Source of the DNA: a virus
DNA length: 35,724 nt
IMG/VR virus record: IMGVR_UViG_3300027969_000240
Span: 1 to 35,724 of that record
Strand: one strand, 5' to 3'
The notes beneath the pieces were generated by a model. It saw only the letters and a program-made list of their open reading frames with translations, had not been told where the DNA came from and ran no database searches. Numbering within the stretch: position 1 is the stretch's first letter; the number at the start of each line of letters is the position of its first letter. The position numbers were made by a program, and so were the translations under genes. Positions 5,792 through 14,770 of the stretch are shown piece by piece.

Positions 5792-7738
5792 TTACTCCTG
5801 TGCTGCGCCGATTGCGCTTCCCATACCCAAACGAATTGCCTTCTCGCGCAGTGACTTAGCGAGAGGCTCTACCTTCATCATGTTGGCCTTGCTCATCAGC
5901 ACAGCCGCCGTTTGAGGGTCGAGCATGGCCTCCACCAGCAACTGCTGGATCTGAGTGTCAGGCAACTTGTATAGCCAATCCAACGGGCGTGTCATGGTGC
6001 GCAGCGTAGTGTTGTCTGCCATCGACTCGCTGAATACTTTGCCAATCATGTTGCCCATGCTCATGTTTTGGAAAGTGTTAGACCCTGGAGCCTTCACTCC
6101 TGGCGCTGTAGAGGCCATGCCACGGTTGATCTCAGTAATGATGGCATCCAGCCTGCGCTGCGCAGCCGGTGACAACTCAGTACCTAACTCGTCTGCCCTT
6201 ATCGCAAGCTGACGGCGCAAGGGACCAGCAGCCAATACTGGGTTGCCGCTTATGTTCGGCTGTCCGCTTGCAACTTTAGCCTCAATGTCTTGCAGCAATT
6301 GCATCTGGTCAATAGGACTAGACATTTTCTTGTACTTAGTCATGTAGGCAGCGTAACCAGGTGCAGCGGCCTCAATCACGTCATCAATTGAGTTGATAAC
6401 ATCTGTGAGTTGACCCTTTGCAAGTCGCAGGCTCGGGTTCTCCTGGTTGTACTTGCCCTGCGCGGCTGCAGCTAAATCCTTACGAACCTCGTACAACTCT
6501 TGAGGATTCCTAGCCTTTGCAATCCTGCTGGTTGCCCAGTTCATTGCGCTCTCAACGTCTTGACGTACTCCGACTGGGCTATCCAGCACGTTTTGAACTG
6601 CCTTGTTCACCACCAGACCAATGCCACTTTGGAATATTTCTGGTTGAACGGTAACAGCACCGAATGCCTCTTCACGCATAGGTCCGGTAATAGCACTACG
6701 CTTTGCTTCTGCATAGGGGATTGATCCAGGTTGACCAGACAGACGTCGGTAGGCATTCAGTAAAGCCTCTTGGTTAGAGGATATTCTTGCACCGAATAAG
6801 TTGGTCGGGTCAAATGTCGCAGACCGTAATGGTGTCTCCAGACCAGCAAGGCCAGGGTCATAAGCTGTGGCGGCAGTTGTTGGGCGAACGCCTGGTACTA
6901 GCGGTGCAGCATTGGAAAGACGCTGCTGCGCCAATTCTGGGTTGGTCGCCATCCGGTTCAGCACGTTACCCACAATCACCTCGCGGCCAGCCTGGGTGAA
7001 CGGCTGGACCATTGTTGCCGGTGCTGCCAAAGCGCGTTGCGTGAACGGCAGCTTGGGGCTGCCAGGTGCGACCATACCCGCCAGCATCGCACCGCCCATC
7101 TGAGCGCCTGGGCTTGCGCCTGACTCGCGCAGAGTGCCACCGGCAGCGCCTGCCGCACCAGCAGCGGCCACTTGCTGCGCAGGATAGCGCGATAGCAGAT
7201 TAAACACTTCCGATGGGATGCCAGCGGCCTGGCCGCGCATCAGGTTGGACGCCGCCAGGTTCTGCGCAACAACGCCAGCGCCACGCGCCGATCCGACTGT
7301 GGACGTGCCTGCGCGGACGATGTCGCTCACCACTCGCTCTGTCGGGGTCACCGGAGCCGGTAGGCCCATCTGGGTGGCAATGTTCTCAAACCCCTGCGAC
7401 GCGGTTGGGATGTTGTAGCCCGTAGCGCGGTTGAACAGGCTCACCAGAGGGTCAACTGCCATAGTCCCCAGGCCAACGCCCAGAGCGCCGATTGCAGCCC
7501 CTGGAGGCCCACCCACCATGCCACCCATCGCAGCGCCTGTCATGGCCGGTAGCGCGGCGCGGGACGTGAGTCCTACCTGGCGCGCCAGATCCTGCGCAAT
7601 GCTGCGCTGACCAGGTAGCTGGGACATTTCTTCAGACTTTGCCAACTGGTAAGCATTCGCTACTGTCTCAAATTCTGGCGTCCCGCGCTTGTCTGCATTT
7701 TGGATAATCCATGCAGCATATTCGTTTGCTGTAGCCAT
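5792..7738 (-). CDS. Putative ejection/internal virion protein (glycine-zipper)
   Basis: 648 aa. ATG 7738 overlaps the previous stop by one base (TAATG). The region at about 60-100 contains AAMGGMVGGPPGAAIGALGV, an Ala/Gly-rich amphipathic segment like those of phage DNA-transfer (pilot) proteins that insert in membranes. A second such patch (AAAGAAGAAGGTL) lies near 195-210. The C-terminal 300 residues are predicted helical (QELYEVRKDLAAAAQGKYNQ and onward). Order, size and composition fit internal proteins of podoviruses, but no enzymatic motif is visible. Confidence 0.6.
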   Translation of the reverse strand: MATANEYAAWIIQNADKRGTPEFETVANAYQLAKSEEMSQLPGQRSIAQDLARQVGLTSRAALPAMTGAAMGGMVGGPPGAAIGALGVGLGTMAVDPLVSLFNRATGYNIPTASQGFENIATQMGLPAPVTPTERVVSDIVRAGTSTVGSARGAGVVAQNLAASNLMRGQAAGIPSEVFNLLSRYPAQQVAAAGAAGAAGGTLRESGASPGAQMGGAMLAGMVAPGSPKLPFTQRALAAPATMVQPFTQAGREVIVGNVLNRMATNPELAQQRLSNAAPLVPGVRPTTAATAYDPGLAGLETPLRSATFDPTNLFGARISSNQEALLNAYRRLSGQPGSIPYAEAKRSAITGPMREEAFGAVTVQPEIFQSGIGLVVNKAVQNVLDSPVGVRQDVESAMNWATSRIAKARNPQELYEVRKDLAAAAQGKYNQENPSLRLAKGQLTDVINSIDDVIEAAAPGYAAYMTKYKKMSSPIDQMQLLQDIEAKVASGQPNISGNPVLAAGPLRRQLAIRADELGTELSPAAQRRLDAIITEINRGMASTAPGVKAPGSNTFQNMSMGNMIGKVFSESMADNTTLRTMTRPLDWLYKLPDTQIQQLLVEAMLDPQTAAVLMSKANMMKVEPLAKSLREKAIRLGMGSAIGAAQE

Positions 7739-9498
7739 TATCTGCCTCCGCTAAGAATTCGATCAGCCTGGCTTCTTACATCAGCGTCAGCGGCTGCTGG
7801 TGGCGGTGCAACGTATGGTCGGTAAGACTTTCCTGCGGCAGTCTTCATCGCCTCAGTAGCAATGCGCCGAGCCTCTGCCTTTTGAGCAATTACCTCTGGC
7901 CCGTCATTGACTTGCGGGAAATACGTTTTGTATTCATCAGCCATTTCAGTAGCGCCAATCACAGCACCAGATTCTTTACGCAACTTTGCGCGTATCCAAT
8001 CGTTTGCAGCTTGTTGGTATCGCTGGGTGTCTGCGCTTTGAATTCCACGCTGCACCACTCCACCCACCAGTGGAATCGCACCACTTACGGCAGAACCCAT
8101 ACCTGGTGCAGCCGCTGTTGGAAGTGCATTGATGATTGAATCAACTCGCTCCATACGCTGCGCAAAGCCAGCAGCATTCTGTTCTGCCTCGGTTGGCTTT
8201 CCACCAGCAGCACCCTTCATTGGTGTACCACCAGGTCCGGTAACTTGAATAGTAGGCAAGCCAGGAATCTTCGGAACGTAGAACACTCCATCCTCGTTTT
8301 GCACTCGGTCATACGATCCACGCTGGAATTCTTGCTGGCTCAAATTCAGACGCTGACGCTCCATTCCTAGCTTTGCCTTTTCAACTTCCTCAAAGCGTTT
8401 CTTATCAAGGTCAATACGCTCACGGTCATAACCGAGTCGAATTCCTTCCATCTCAATGCGTTTCTTCTCGTTGTCAATGCGTGTCTGTTCTACTGCACTG
8501 ATTCCAGTACCAAACTTCTCGCCACCCGCCAAATCAGACTCGTTGATTGCAGTTAAGACGCCATCGACGTTTTGCAGCACAACCTTTTTCTTTGGCCCAA
8601 AACCTAGTGTGGACCAGTCGCCGTACTCGTTCTGTTGAACAAGGATAGGCTTGCCTTCTGGTCCGGTTACCTCGATGGGAGGACCGCTGACCTTTGCCCG
8701 TTGAGGCGTCAGCTTCTGCGCCATATCAAAGAACTTGCTGGCCTGCTCTGGGTTGGTTGCAGCGTAAACGTCTGCCAGCTTCATGTACTGCTGCGCCTTG
8801 AACTCCTTGGCGTCAACGCCTTCCGGTGCTTTCTGCGCCAGGAATGTAGACACTGTGGCCTGCATATTCTTTGTGGCTCTCGCCTCATCCATCTTCTGCT
8901 TCATCGTCATGCTCGTGAGCAGATTCTGCTGCGCTGCCGTGTAGCCCCTCTGACCAGCACCATACGCCTCACCAAGCGCCTGTCCGAGTCCCACAGGGGT
9001 ACGGCTCGGGCCTGATGCCGCAAGCAGTTGCATGGCCGCTGCCATCAAACCCTGTCCTTGTAGCTGAGACTTTTGCTCCGGAGTCATGTACTCGTCCAGG
9101 GCAGAGCCACCACCAAACATATCACCCAACAGGCCGAGTGTGCGTTGTGGTGCTGTTCCACCATATGCCTGATCAAATGTCTGCGATTGCGCTTCCATAG
9201 GCTGTTCAGATTGCAGTGCTACTTGTGGTGCTGGTTGCACTGGAGCCTGAGCAGATAGTGGCTGCATCTCACCCATCAGTCCCGCGCTAGGAGTGAAGTC
9301 TCCCATTTGGGTAGGAGCGAAGACTCCCATATTGTTGAGATACAAACTCTCAGGACCTCTGCCGCGTGACATAAACCTAGTCGTTGGGCGGTAGTTCTGA
9401 TTAAACCTTGTGGCTCCAACCCCGCTGCCAAGGTAGTACTGGCTTAATGGGTTAACTGAATATTGATCACCATAATAGAAATCTGACAATGTTGCCAT
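7738..9498 (-). CDS. Putative internal virion/DNA-transfer protein
   Basis: 586 aa from ATG 9498, chosen because AGGGGAAC lies just upstream; the open frame runs 34 codons further but into the preceding gene. It has a Gln/Pro-rich N-terminal third, then a long charged helical region (RIDNEKKRIEMEGIRLGYDR, about residues 330-390), then a C-terminal block with NDWIRAKLRKESGAVIGATE and YFPQVNDGPEVIAQKAEARR. I recall that C-terminal block from many phage virion proteins. Coupled by TAATG to the next gene. Probably co-packaged and ejected. Confidence 0.6.
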   Translation of the reverse strand: MATLSDFYYGDQYSVNPLSQYYLGSGVGATRFNQNYRPTTRFMSRGRGPESLYLNNMGVFAPTQMGDFTPSAGLMGEMQPLSAQAPVQPAPQVALQSEQPMEAQSQTFDQAYGGTAPQRTLGLLGDMFGGGSALDEYMTPEQKSQLQGQGLMAAAMQLLAASGPSRTPVGLGQALGEAYGAGQRGYTAAQQNLLTSMTMKQKMDEARATKNMQATVSTFLAQKAPEGVDAKEFKAQQYMKLADVYAATNPEQASKFFDMAQKLTPQRAKVSGPPIEVTGPEGKPILVQQNEYGDWSTLGFGPKKKVVLQNVDGVLTAINESDLAGGEKFGTGISAVEQTRIDNEKKRIEMEGIRLGYDRERIDLDKKRFEEVEKAKLGMERQRLNLSQQEFQRGSYDRVQNEDGVFYVPKIPGLPTIQVTGPGGTPMKGAAGGKPTEAEQNAAGFAQRMERVDSIINALPTAAAPGMGSAVSGAIPLVGGVVQRGIQSADTQRYQQAANDWIRAKLRKESGAVIGATEMADEYKTYFPQVNDGPEVIAQKAEARRIATEAMKTAAGKSYRPYVAPPPAAADADVRSQADRILSGGR

Positions 9499-9508
9499 CT
9501 TGTTCCCC

Positions 9509-10252
9509 TTATCCAAAGTATCCAAGCAGGCCACCGATGGCAGCGCCGTAAGGGTTACCACCAAATAACTGGTAACCGGCAGCAGCACCACCAAGTCCAC
9601 CAGCAGTCTGGTTTCTGAAATACGGTTGCGTTGATGTCATGCCGAGGTTGGGTAGCTGGGTGCTGAGTCCACCAGTAGCAATCTGTAGCTTCTCCAGGCC
9701 GATGTTGCGCAGTGCGTCCATCTGAGCCTGTTCCAACTGCTGACGCGCACCGCCCAGGCCCATCACTGTCTGGCCGCCACTGATGTTTGCGCCCTTGGCG
9801 TACTGCGCCAACTGAGCAGCCTGGCCGTATCCAGATGCACGCAACTGCGCGGCAGTGTCAGCTGCCTGCTTCATGGCCGCTGCATTTGAAAGTGACTCTA
9901 CAACTCCCTGGCGCGATCCACCAAAGGCGCGTGCAGCAGTCGCAGCCTGCCGGTCTCGCAGACGCTGAACATCCAGTGCGCCGCTTACATCAGCCAAGCT
10001 ACGCTGAACCACTTCATTTTCGTAAGGGTTCATAAACTGCTGAATGGACTCGCCCGTGAACGGGGTCAGTGCCTCGTTTGTGACTTGCTGCTCACCAGCC
10101 GTATATAGCGGATTGAATCCTGCAAATTGCCGTACCGGCAACGCGCCTGCTACTCCTTGAGCCTGGCCGATGTTGCGTAGGTAAGCCGCCTTCAGATCAG
10201 GGTCAATTGCTGTAGTGCTAGTTGTGCTGCCAGATGCGCCGCCTTTAGACAT
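9509..10252 (-). CDS. Ala/Gly-rich virion protein
   Basis: 247 aa. It starts MSKGGASGS; the middle has RAFGGSRQGVVESLSNAA (about 105-122), a phrase I recall from podovirus structural proteins. The C-terminal tail is glycine-zipper-like (GGLGGAAAGYQLFGGNPYGA then IGGLLGYFG). It sits between the low-complexity protein and the DNA-transfer protein and resembles the smaller internal core or ejection proteins. No catalytic motif. Confidence 0.55.
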   Translation of the reverse strand: MSKGGASGSTTSTTAIDPDLKAAYLRNIGQAQGVAGALPVRQFAGFNPLYTAGEQQVTNEALTPFTGESIQQFMNPYENEVVQRSLADVSGALDVQRLRDRQAATAARAFGGSRQGVVESLSNAAAMKQAADTAAQLRASGYGQAAQLAQYAKGANISGGQTVMGLGGARQQLEQAQMDALRNIGLEKLQIATGGLSTQLPNLGMTSTQPYFRNQTAGGLGGAAAGYQLFGGNPYGAAIGGLLGYFG

Positions 10253-10263
10253 ATCGTTTCTCC

Positions 10264-11433
10264 TTACATTTCGAGCAAGCCAAGCAGCTTGCCCTTTGAA
10301 ATCTTGCCCGAGTTAATGGCATCCATCAACTCAATACCGTATTTTTTTACCGCCTTGTCATTGATGACGTACTCGCCCATCTTGAGAGCGCCGTAGCCGT
10401 CATCTGGACCCATTGGGTTCGGGCCTTGCAAGTGCTGCATGGAGACGTGACCGCCTTGAGCGAGACCCTTATTGAATCCTGGTGTACCAGGCCCGTATCC
10501 ACCCACTGTTCCAGATGCAGCAGCTGCTGCTGCTTGTGATCCTGGCGCGTACCCGCCAACCGTGTATCCACCACCAGAACTGCCTTGCCCACCACCTATT
10601 CCTGGTATGGAATAGCCTGCACTTTGAAGTGCTGCAAAGTCGAAATTTCCTTCTGGATCTGAAAAACTAGCTTTTGCTACAGGAACTTCGCGGGTAAATA
10701 CCTGTTCACCTTTCCCTAAATTTTGTCGTGTCCAACCAGGACCAGGGTCGCCTAGATCGCCACGATAGGTTTCTGTGACGTTCATTGTTGCTGGAGATGG
10801 CATTCTTGATGGGCCGCCAGTGCTGTTATCTGATGCTTCTGTTGGGGTTAAAAGTGATCCTACAAATCCTAATGGTGTAACAACTTTTGCACCAAAATCA
10901 ATAGCCTTACCGATAGCTTGATTGGTAGCAAGTTGGCGTGCCTTATCGTAAGCATCCATGTTTTCAAAACCAGCAATCCTTTCTGCCCGTCCTTCCGCAC
11001 TAGCACCGTATCCACCACCGCTGTAGCCTACAAATGGCTGCGCCATGATGTCGGCATACCGGTTCACTGGTGCAGCATATGGCGTATACGGCGTTGGTTC
11101 AAAGCCTCCGGTATAGCCTCCGCTGTAGCCTGATTGGCCGCCATAGTATGAGGATGGCATACCGCTAAAAGAAAACGGTTGAGACTGCGCGTACTGCGCC
11201 ATGATTTCTGCGTAACGATTACGCCCGCCAGATAATTGAGTCGGAATGCTAGGTAGTGGCGCTGGCGTGTAAGGTTGTCGCACAGGATAGGAGATTGGAA
11301 CTCCAGCAGGAGGAGACATAGTTGGATTGCTTACGCCAGCGTTTCTAGCTTGCGCAGGACTACCGTACGCTTTCCCATCAGGACCGTACACAATCACTGC
11401 GGGAGATACTTCATCTCTACCACCTAGACTCAT
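10264..11433 (-). CDS. Low-complexity Gly/Tyr/Ser-rich structural protein
   Basis: 389 aa. It contains a direct repeat NRYAEIMAQ (72-80) / NRYADIMAQ (124-132) bracketing a Gly-Tyr-Ser-rich stretch (SSYYGGQSGYSGGYTGGFEP), and a second Gly-rich zone before the C terminus. The last about 60 residues contain QGGHVSMQHLQGPNPMGPDD and GEYVINDKAVKKYG, a C-terminal motif (GE.VI...A...YG..L....N.G) widespread in phage virion proteins (recall). ATGA overlap with the small upstream gene. Probable virion component. Confidence 0.55.
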   Translation of the reverse strand: MSLGGRDEVSPAVIVYGPDGKAYGSPAQARNAGVSNPTMSPPAGVPISYPVRQPYTPAPLPSIPTQLSGGRNRYAEIMAQYAQSQPFSFSGMPSSYYGGQSGYSGGYTGGFEPTPYTPYAAPVNRYADIMAQPFVGYSGGGYGASAEGRAERIAGFENMDAYDKARQLATNQAIGKAIDFGAKVVTPLGFVGSLLTPTEASDNSTGGPSRMPSPATMNVTETYRGDLGDPGPGWTRQNLGKGEQVFTREVPVAKASFSDPEGNFDFAALQSAGYSIPGIGGGQGSSGGGYTVGGYAPGSQAAAAAASGTVGGYGPGTPGFNKGLAQGGHVSMQHLQGPNPMGPDDGYGALKMGEYVINDKAVKKYGIELMDAINSGKISKGKLLGLLEM

Positions 11434-11792
11434 ATCAACTCCTTGCTAAGAATATGCCACTTAGGGGCATATCCCTCGTCTGCTAAAAATGTCCTTGCCC
11501 AACCTTTACGGCCAGCCAGGGTAACTCGCGTGCAACCAATCTGCTTACCCCAAGCCTCGATGTGTGGTCGCATCAGCTTGAGTTCATCGAGGTCGCCGCC
11601 AGCAAGAAAATAATGCAGATTCTTGAGTCGCGGATAGACAATGATCTCAGTGATGACTGCGCTATTTGTCCCAGCCCATAGCTGGAACCGTCTCTCCTCT
11701 ACACCCTGCGCAACATCTTCAAGAGTGTGAGTGCCTGCTGAGTATTCTAAGGCTGCTTCGATGTGTTGTGCCAGCCTCCAGAAATCCTCCAT
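11430..11792 (-). CDS. Small phage protein with GNAT-like C-terminal pattern
   Basis: 120 aa from ATG 11792, which overlaps the preceding stop (TAATG) with GCAGGGAA upstream. It starts MEDFWRLAQHIEAALEYSAG; the centre has FLAGGDLDELKLMRPHIEAW and the end GCTRVTLAGRKGWARTFLAD, which resembles the final strand-helix of GNAT acetyltransferases. No acetyl-CoA loop is obvious, so enzymatic activity is doubtful. It is a conserved neighbour of tail-hub genes in related phages (recall). Confidence 0.55.
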   Translation of the reverse strand: MEDFWRLAQHIEAALEYSAGTHTLEDVAQGVEERRFQLWAGTNSAVITEIIVYPRLKNLHYFLAGGDLDELKLMRPHIEAWGKQIGCTRVTLAGRKGWARTFLADEGYAPKWHILSKELI

Positions 11793-13270
11793 TACCGTTT
11801 CCCTGCCGTTGTAGCCTCCAGCCGCATCACGCCGACCCGCCAATCGTCCAGCACGTTGCCGGTGACCTTCATCTTGACTGACCGGCCTGAGAACCTGGTG
11901 TCGGTTGGCGCTTTGGCGCTGAAAGGGCCGTAGGTTGTCTCGGTTGATGTTGGGTAAAGCCTGGCCGTGAATGAGATGGCGACCTCGCCCAGGCTCTGCT
12001 CGTCAGGGATGACAGATCTCACGGCCATCACGTTGTCGCCGTTCCCGAGTTCAATCGGTCCTGACTGCGCGTATGGCGAGACAGAGTCGTAGGTGTAGCC
12101 GACCTCATGGTCGTAGATGTACCCGTCGGTGCTGACCATCATGGGGTTGACAAATACGCCGCTATCAGTCCCCGCTGTCCGCGACATCAGCCCGAAATAC
12201 CAGGTTCCTTCACGGTAGTTATAGGTGACATATGAGTCACATTCGTTAGAGGATAGAGACGGGTAAAGCCAAGTCACCTCGCCATAGGAAGAATTGTGGA
12301 CGGCGTAGACCTTGGATGCCTGCGAATAGTTGATATTGTTGAAAACGTAGTCTCCGACATCGCACTGCATAGGCTTCACGAATCCGTCGTAGGACCAGAA
12401 TCCTGATTTGGCCATCCAGAGCGCGGACGTGTCGATTGCCGCTACAGCCTGCGCTGAGATGACGCCGCACCCGCTTCCGACCTTCTCAAAACTGTAGACG
12501 TAGGGCAGGCCGATGTAGCTGGCAACGTGCGCGTCAACGTCGGTGAACAGGATGTTGACGCCTCGCACGCGCTTGCCGCACTTCAAGGCGCCAACCGTTG
12601 CGATCTCAAAGTCTCCGGCCTGGTTGGTAGCTGCCGCCGTCCAGGTCGTGTTGTTCTCCTGGTCCGACCACTTCACTAGGCGCGGGTTACCCGATGCGCC
12701 CAAAGCAAACATGATGCGCTCGCTGGTGACCAGCAACGCCGCGCAGCTTGTTGGTGCGTTGGTGATAACAGCCGCAAGTGTTGGGGTCGTGAAACCTAGT
12801 TGCCACTCGTACAGCTTGCCGTCTGTAGTGCTGCACGCCACCAGGTACTCTCCCCAAGTGTCCAGGCTCCAGGTCGTAGCCGGAACTAATCCAGTATCAG
12901 GACGCGCAGTTCCATAGGTTGAATTGCCATATAGTGAGTACCCGTAACCTGTAGTTCCAGTGGCATTAGCCGATCCCGCTGTTAATCCTGATGGCGTGAT
13001 GTCCTTGACTACGCCCAGCGCGTTCATTGCGTACAGCTTGGACTGAGTACCGGCAGCCGCATAACGGTTTGCGCTGTTATCCCGCCAGGCAATTAGCCCT
13101 CGGCAGAGTCCCGTCATGGCAGACGTGGATTTCTTTCTCCACCCTCCGATGGGTCGCAGGGTATTCTCAAACCAGCGCACCAGGTTGGAGTCGTACCATC
13201 TGCCAAGCGCCTGGTACTCAGTGCCGTTGCGGTAAACGCCTGGGGGAATCTTTAAGGGTATGAGTGCCAT
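11792..13270 (-). CDS. P22 gp10-like tail hub / packaged-DNA stabilisation protein
   Basis: 492 aa, close to the 472 aa of P22 gp10. The N terminus (PLKIPPGVYRNGT, then LVRWFENTLRPIGGWRKKS) carries the PPG...NGT and IGGW landmarks of this family. The remainder is beta-rich with recurrent W/Y motifs (ARPDTGLVPATTWSLDTWGE; SGFWSYDGFVKPM) fitting a beta-propeller. The protein would cap the portal/adaptor channel and hold DNA in the head. Coupled to the following small gene by TAATG. Assigned by pattern, not alignment. Confidence 0.6.
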   Translation of the reverse strand: MALIPLKIPPGVYRNGTEYQALGRWYDSNLVRWFENTLRPIGGWRKKSTSAMTGLCRGLIAWRDNSANRYAAAGTQSKLYAMNALGVVKDITPSGLTAGSANATGTTGYGYSLYGNSTYGTARPDTGLVPATTWSLDTWGEYLVACSTTDGKLYEWQLGFTTPTLAAVITNAPTSCAALLVTSERIMFALGASGNPRLVKWSDQENNTTWTAAATNQAGDFEIATVGALKCGKRVRGVNILFTDVDAHVASYIGLPYVYSFEKVGSGCGVISAQAVAAIDTSALWMAKSGFWSYDGFVKPMQCDVGDYVFNNINYSQASKVYAVHNSSYGEVTWLYPSLSSNECDSYVTYNYREGTWYFGLMSRTAGTDSGVFVNPMMVSTDGYIYDHEVGYTYDSVSPYAQSGPIELGNGDNVMAVRSVIPDEQSLGEVAISFTARLYPTSTETTYGPFSAKAPTDTRFSGRSVKMKVTGNVLDDWRVGVMRLEATTAGKR

Positions 13271-13272
13271 GA

Positions 13273-13926
13273 TTACACCGATAGGTTGGAGACAAACGAC
13301 AGTGTAACGATGGCCGACGGTACTGCTGGCCTGGTTGGAGAAGTTCCTGCCGGATACTGCTCAATCGACACGCCGGTATCAGTAGGCCGCCACATGATCT
13401 CCACATAGTCGTTTGCGTTTAGGCTTAGGAAAAAGTTCATCGCGGCAATTATGTGGAACGGGTCACCAACTCCTTTCCTTGGTGCAAACCCAAACCTTGA
13501 GTTTGACTTGTCAGCGTTAGTGCCATTCTTCCTAAACCAAACGTCAACGTCCTGGGATGCGTTTGTCGTGTTTGTAAATTGGATGCTGAACTGTATGTTG
13601 TAAATGCCAGCCTGCGATACGTTCAGCCTCGATGAGTTTGAGAGCGTGACGCCGTTGCTGAAGTCGGTGGTGTCAAACGTGATGGCGTAGGCCGTAGTAG
13701 TGTTGGCCGCTACCTGGTCTGTGGAGTCCTGGAACGCGCCATAGGGAGCGTTGAGGTACTTACCCCCGCGCGGTCCGAATAACGCTCCCAGAGCGTTTGT
13801 GACGCGGCTGGCGTAGTTCCCGATGTTGCTGAGTGTCTGGCTAAAGAACAGGCGGTCATACACCTCGCCAGGGTTGCCAATGTTTGGCTGCGCTGGCGTT
13901 GTGATCTGGCCGCTGAAGTCGCTCAT
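13273..13926 (-). CDS. C1q/TNF-like jelly-roll virion protein
   Basis: 217 aa. From about residue 63 it reads like a C1q-type domain: AFQDSTDQVAANTTTAYAIT, NVSQAGIYNIQFSIQFTN and NDYVEIMWRPTDTGVSIE, with the family's alternating beta strands and a G.Y.I..S.Q pattern. The N-terminal 60 residues probably anchor it to the particle. Such domains trimerise and serve as head decorations or fibre tips in phages. It lies between lysis and tail-hub genes, with ATGA-type overlap with the endolysin. Confidence 0.6.
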   Translation of the reverse strand: MSDFSGQITTPAQPNIGNPGEVYDRLFFSQTLSNIGNYASRVTNALGALFGPRGGKYLNAPYGAFQDSTDQVAANTTTAYAITFDTTDFSNGVTLSNSSRLNVSQAGIYNIQFSIQFTNTTNASQDVDVWFRKNGTNADKSNSRFGFAPRKGVGDPFHIIAAMNFFLSLNANDYVEIMWRPTDTGVSIEQYPAGTSPTRPAVPSAIVTLSFVSNLSV

Positions 13927-14261
13927 ACGTTTCGTTCAAAGTGTGGGCAGTCCACCAGAGATCTAAAGTTTCCACCCCACCGATTTTTCGGGTGTAGCGT
14001 TTCCCAATACGCGCCAATTGGAGCCAGAACAGACTTGTCCCAGATGATCTTTCCGTCCTTGAAGAAGTTCAAGTCCATCGCGCAACGCTTTAGATGGATA
14101 GAGTTCATAGTCTTAGACCGGCCCGTCTTGACGTAGATGGCCTGCTGTTCTGGGGTACGGGCCAACTCGCCACCAGTGACCATAAACCCGCTGTTGGTGG
14201 CGAACTGAATCAGCTTGCACATATCCAGTAGGAACGCGGCTTGTTCTTGACTTAGGCTCAT
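13923..14261 (-). CDS. Endolysin, M15 peptidase (VanY-like)
   Basis: 112 aa. The zinc-site pattern of M15 L-alanyl-D-glutamate or DD-peptidases is visible: H56 and D63 in SIHLKRCAMDLNFF, and D104/H107 in DCPHFE, with WGGNF before the last histidine. Length matches single-domain phage endolysins of this family. It cleaves peptidoglycan cross-links at lysis. No signal peptide, so it needs the holin encoded next to it (overlap with 14258-14770). Confidence 0.8.
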   Translation of the reverse strand: MSLSQEQAAFLLDMCKLIQFATNSGFMVTGGELARTPEQQAIYVKTGRSKTMNSIHLKRCAMDLNFFKDGKIIWDKSVLAPIGAYWETLHPKNRWGGNFRSLVDCPHFERNV

Positions 14262-14770
14262 TTTGCTCCCCTCATTTCTATGATCTTCTCAGCCGTTCTA
14301 CCAAAAAAATAGGCTCCCATAATTAGCTGACCCCAATTCCCTAAAAGAGTTACATAGGACTCGTTGGCGTTGTATCCAAAGGCAGACATTAAGGCGAAAA
14401 GAAAATACCCTATAAATATCGCAATTAGTGACATGGGCCGGATGTTCTTGGATAGCCAAGAATCCGAAGACATATCTGCCTGCCAACGATCTGTGATGTT
14501 GTCAGCATCATTCTGAGCCGCCTTAGCAACCAATTCCATTTCAGCCATCTCTAGCTTGGCTTTCTCAATGCCCAATTCAAGCAAACGCTCCTCATGGTGG
14601 AACTGCAACTCGCGCAGCTTTTCAACGTCTTCTGGTGTAGGGTTGTCAGGGATCTTCACGCCTAGCGTGTTCTCGACCACTTCCTTGCCCTTTGCTTGAA
14701 TGGCGCTGGACAGCAGACCTAGCCCGTTTTGAGCCAGTGTGCTAAGTAGCATTCCGATTATTGGAATCAT
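14258..14770 (-). CDS. Holin (3-TM family, PF11351-like)
   Basis: 170 aa. A central helical region with many charges (EKLRELQFHHEERLLELGIE) is followed by RWQADMSSDSWLSKNIRPMS, the hallmark of the 3-TM holin family, and then two clear hydrophobic helices (LIAIFIGYFLFALMSAFGY; GNWGQLIMGAYFFG). The N terminus is also hydrophobic (IPIIGMLLSTLAQNGLGLL). It would make the membrane lesions that release the endolysin. Overlaps the endolysin start and the preceding gene. Confidence 0.75.
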   Translation of the reverse strand: MIPIIGMLLSTLAQNGLGLLSSAIQAKGKEVVENTLGVKIPDNPTPEDVEKLRELQFHHEERLLELGIEKAKLEMAEMELVAKAAQNDADNITDRWQADMSSDSWLSKNIRPMSLIAIFIGYFLFALMSAFGYNANESYVTLLGNWGQLIMGAYFFGRTAEKIIEMRGAK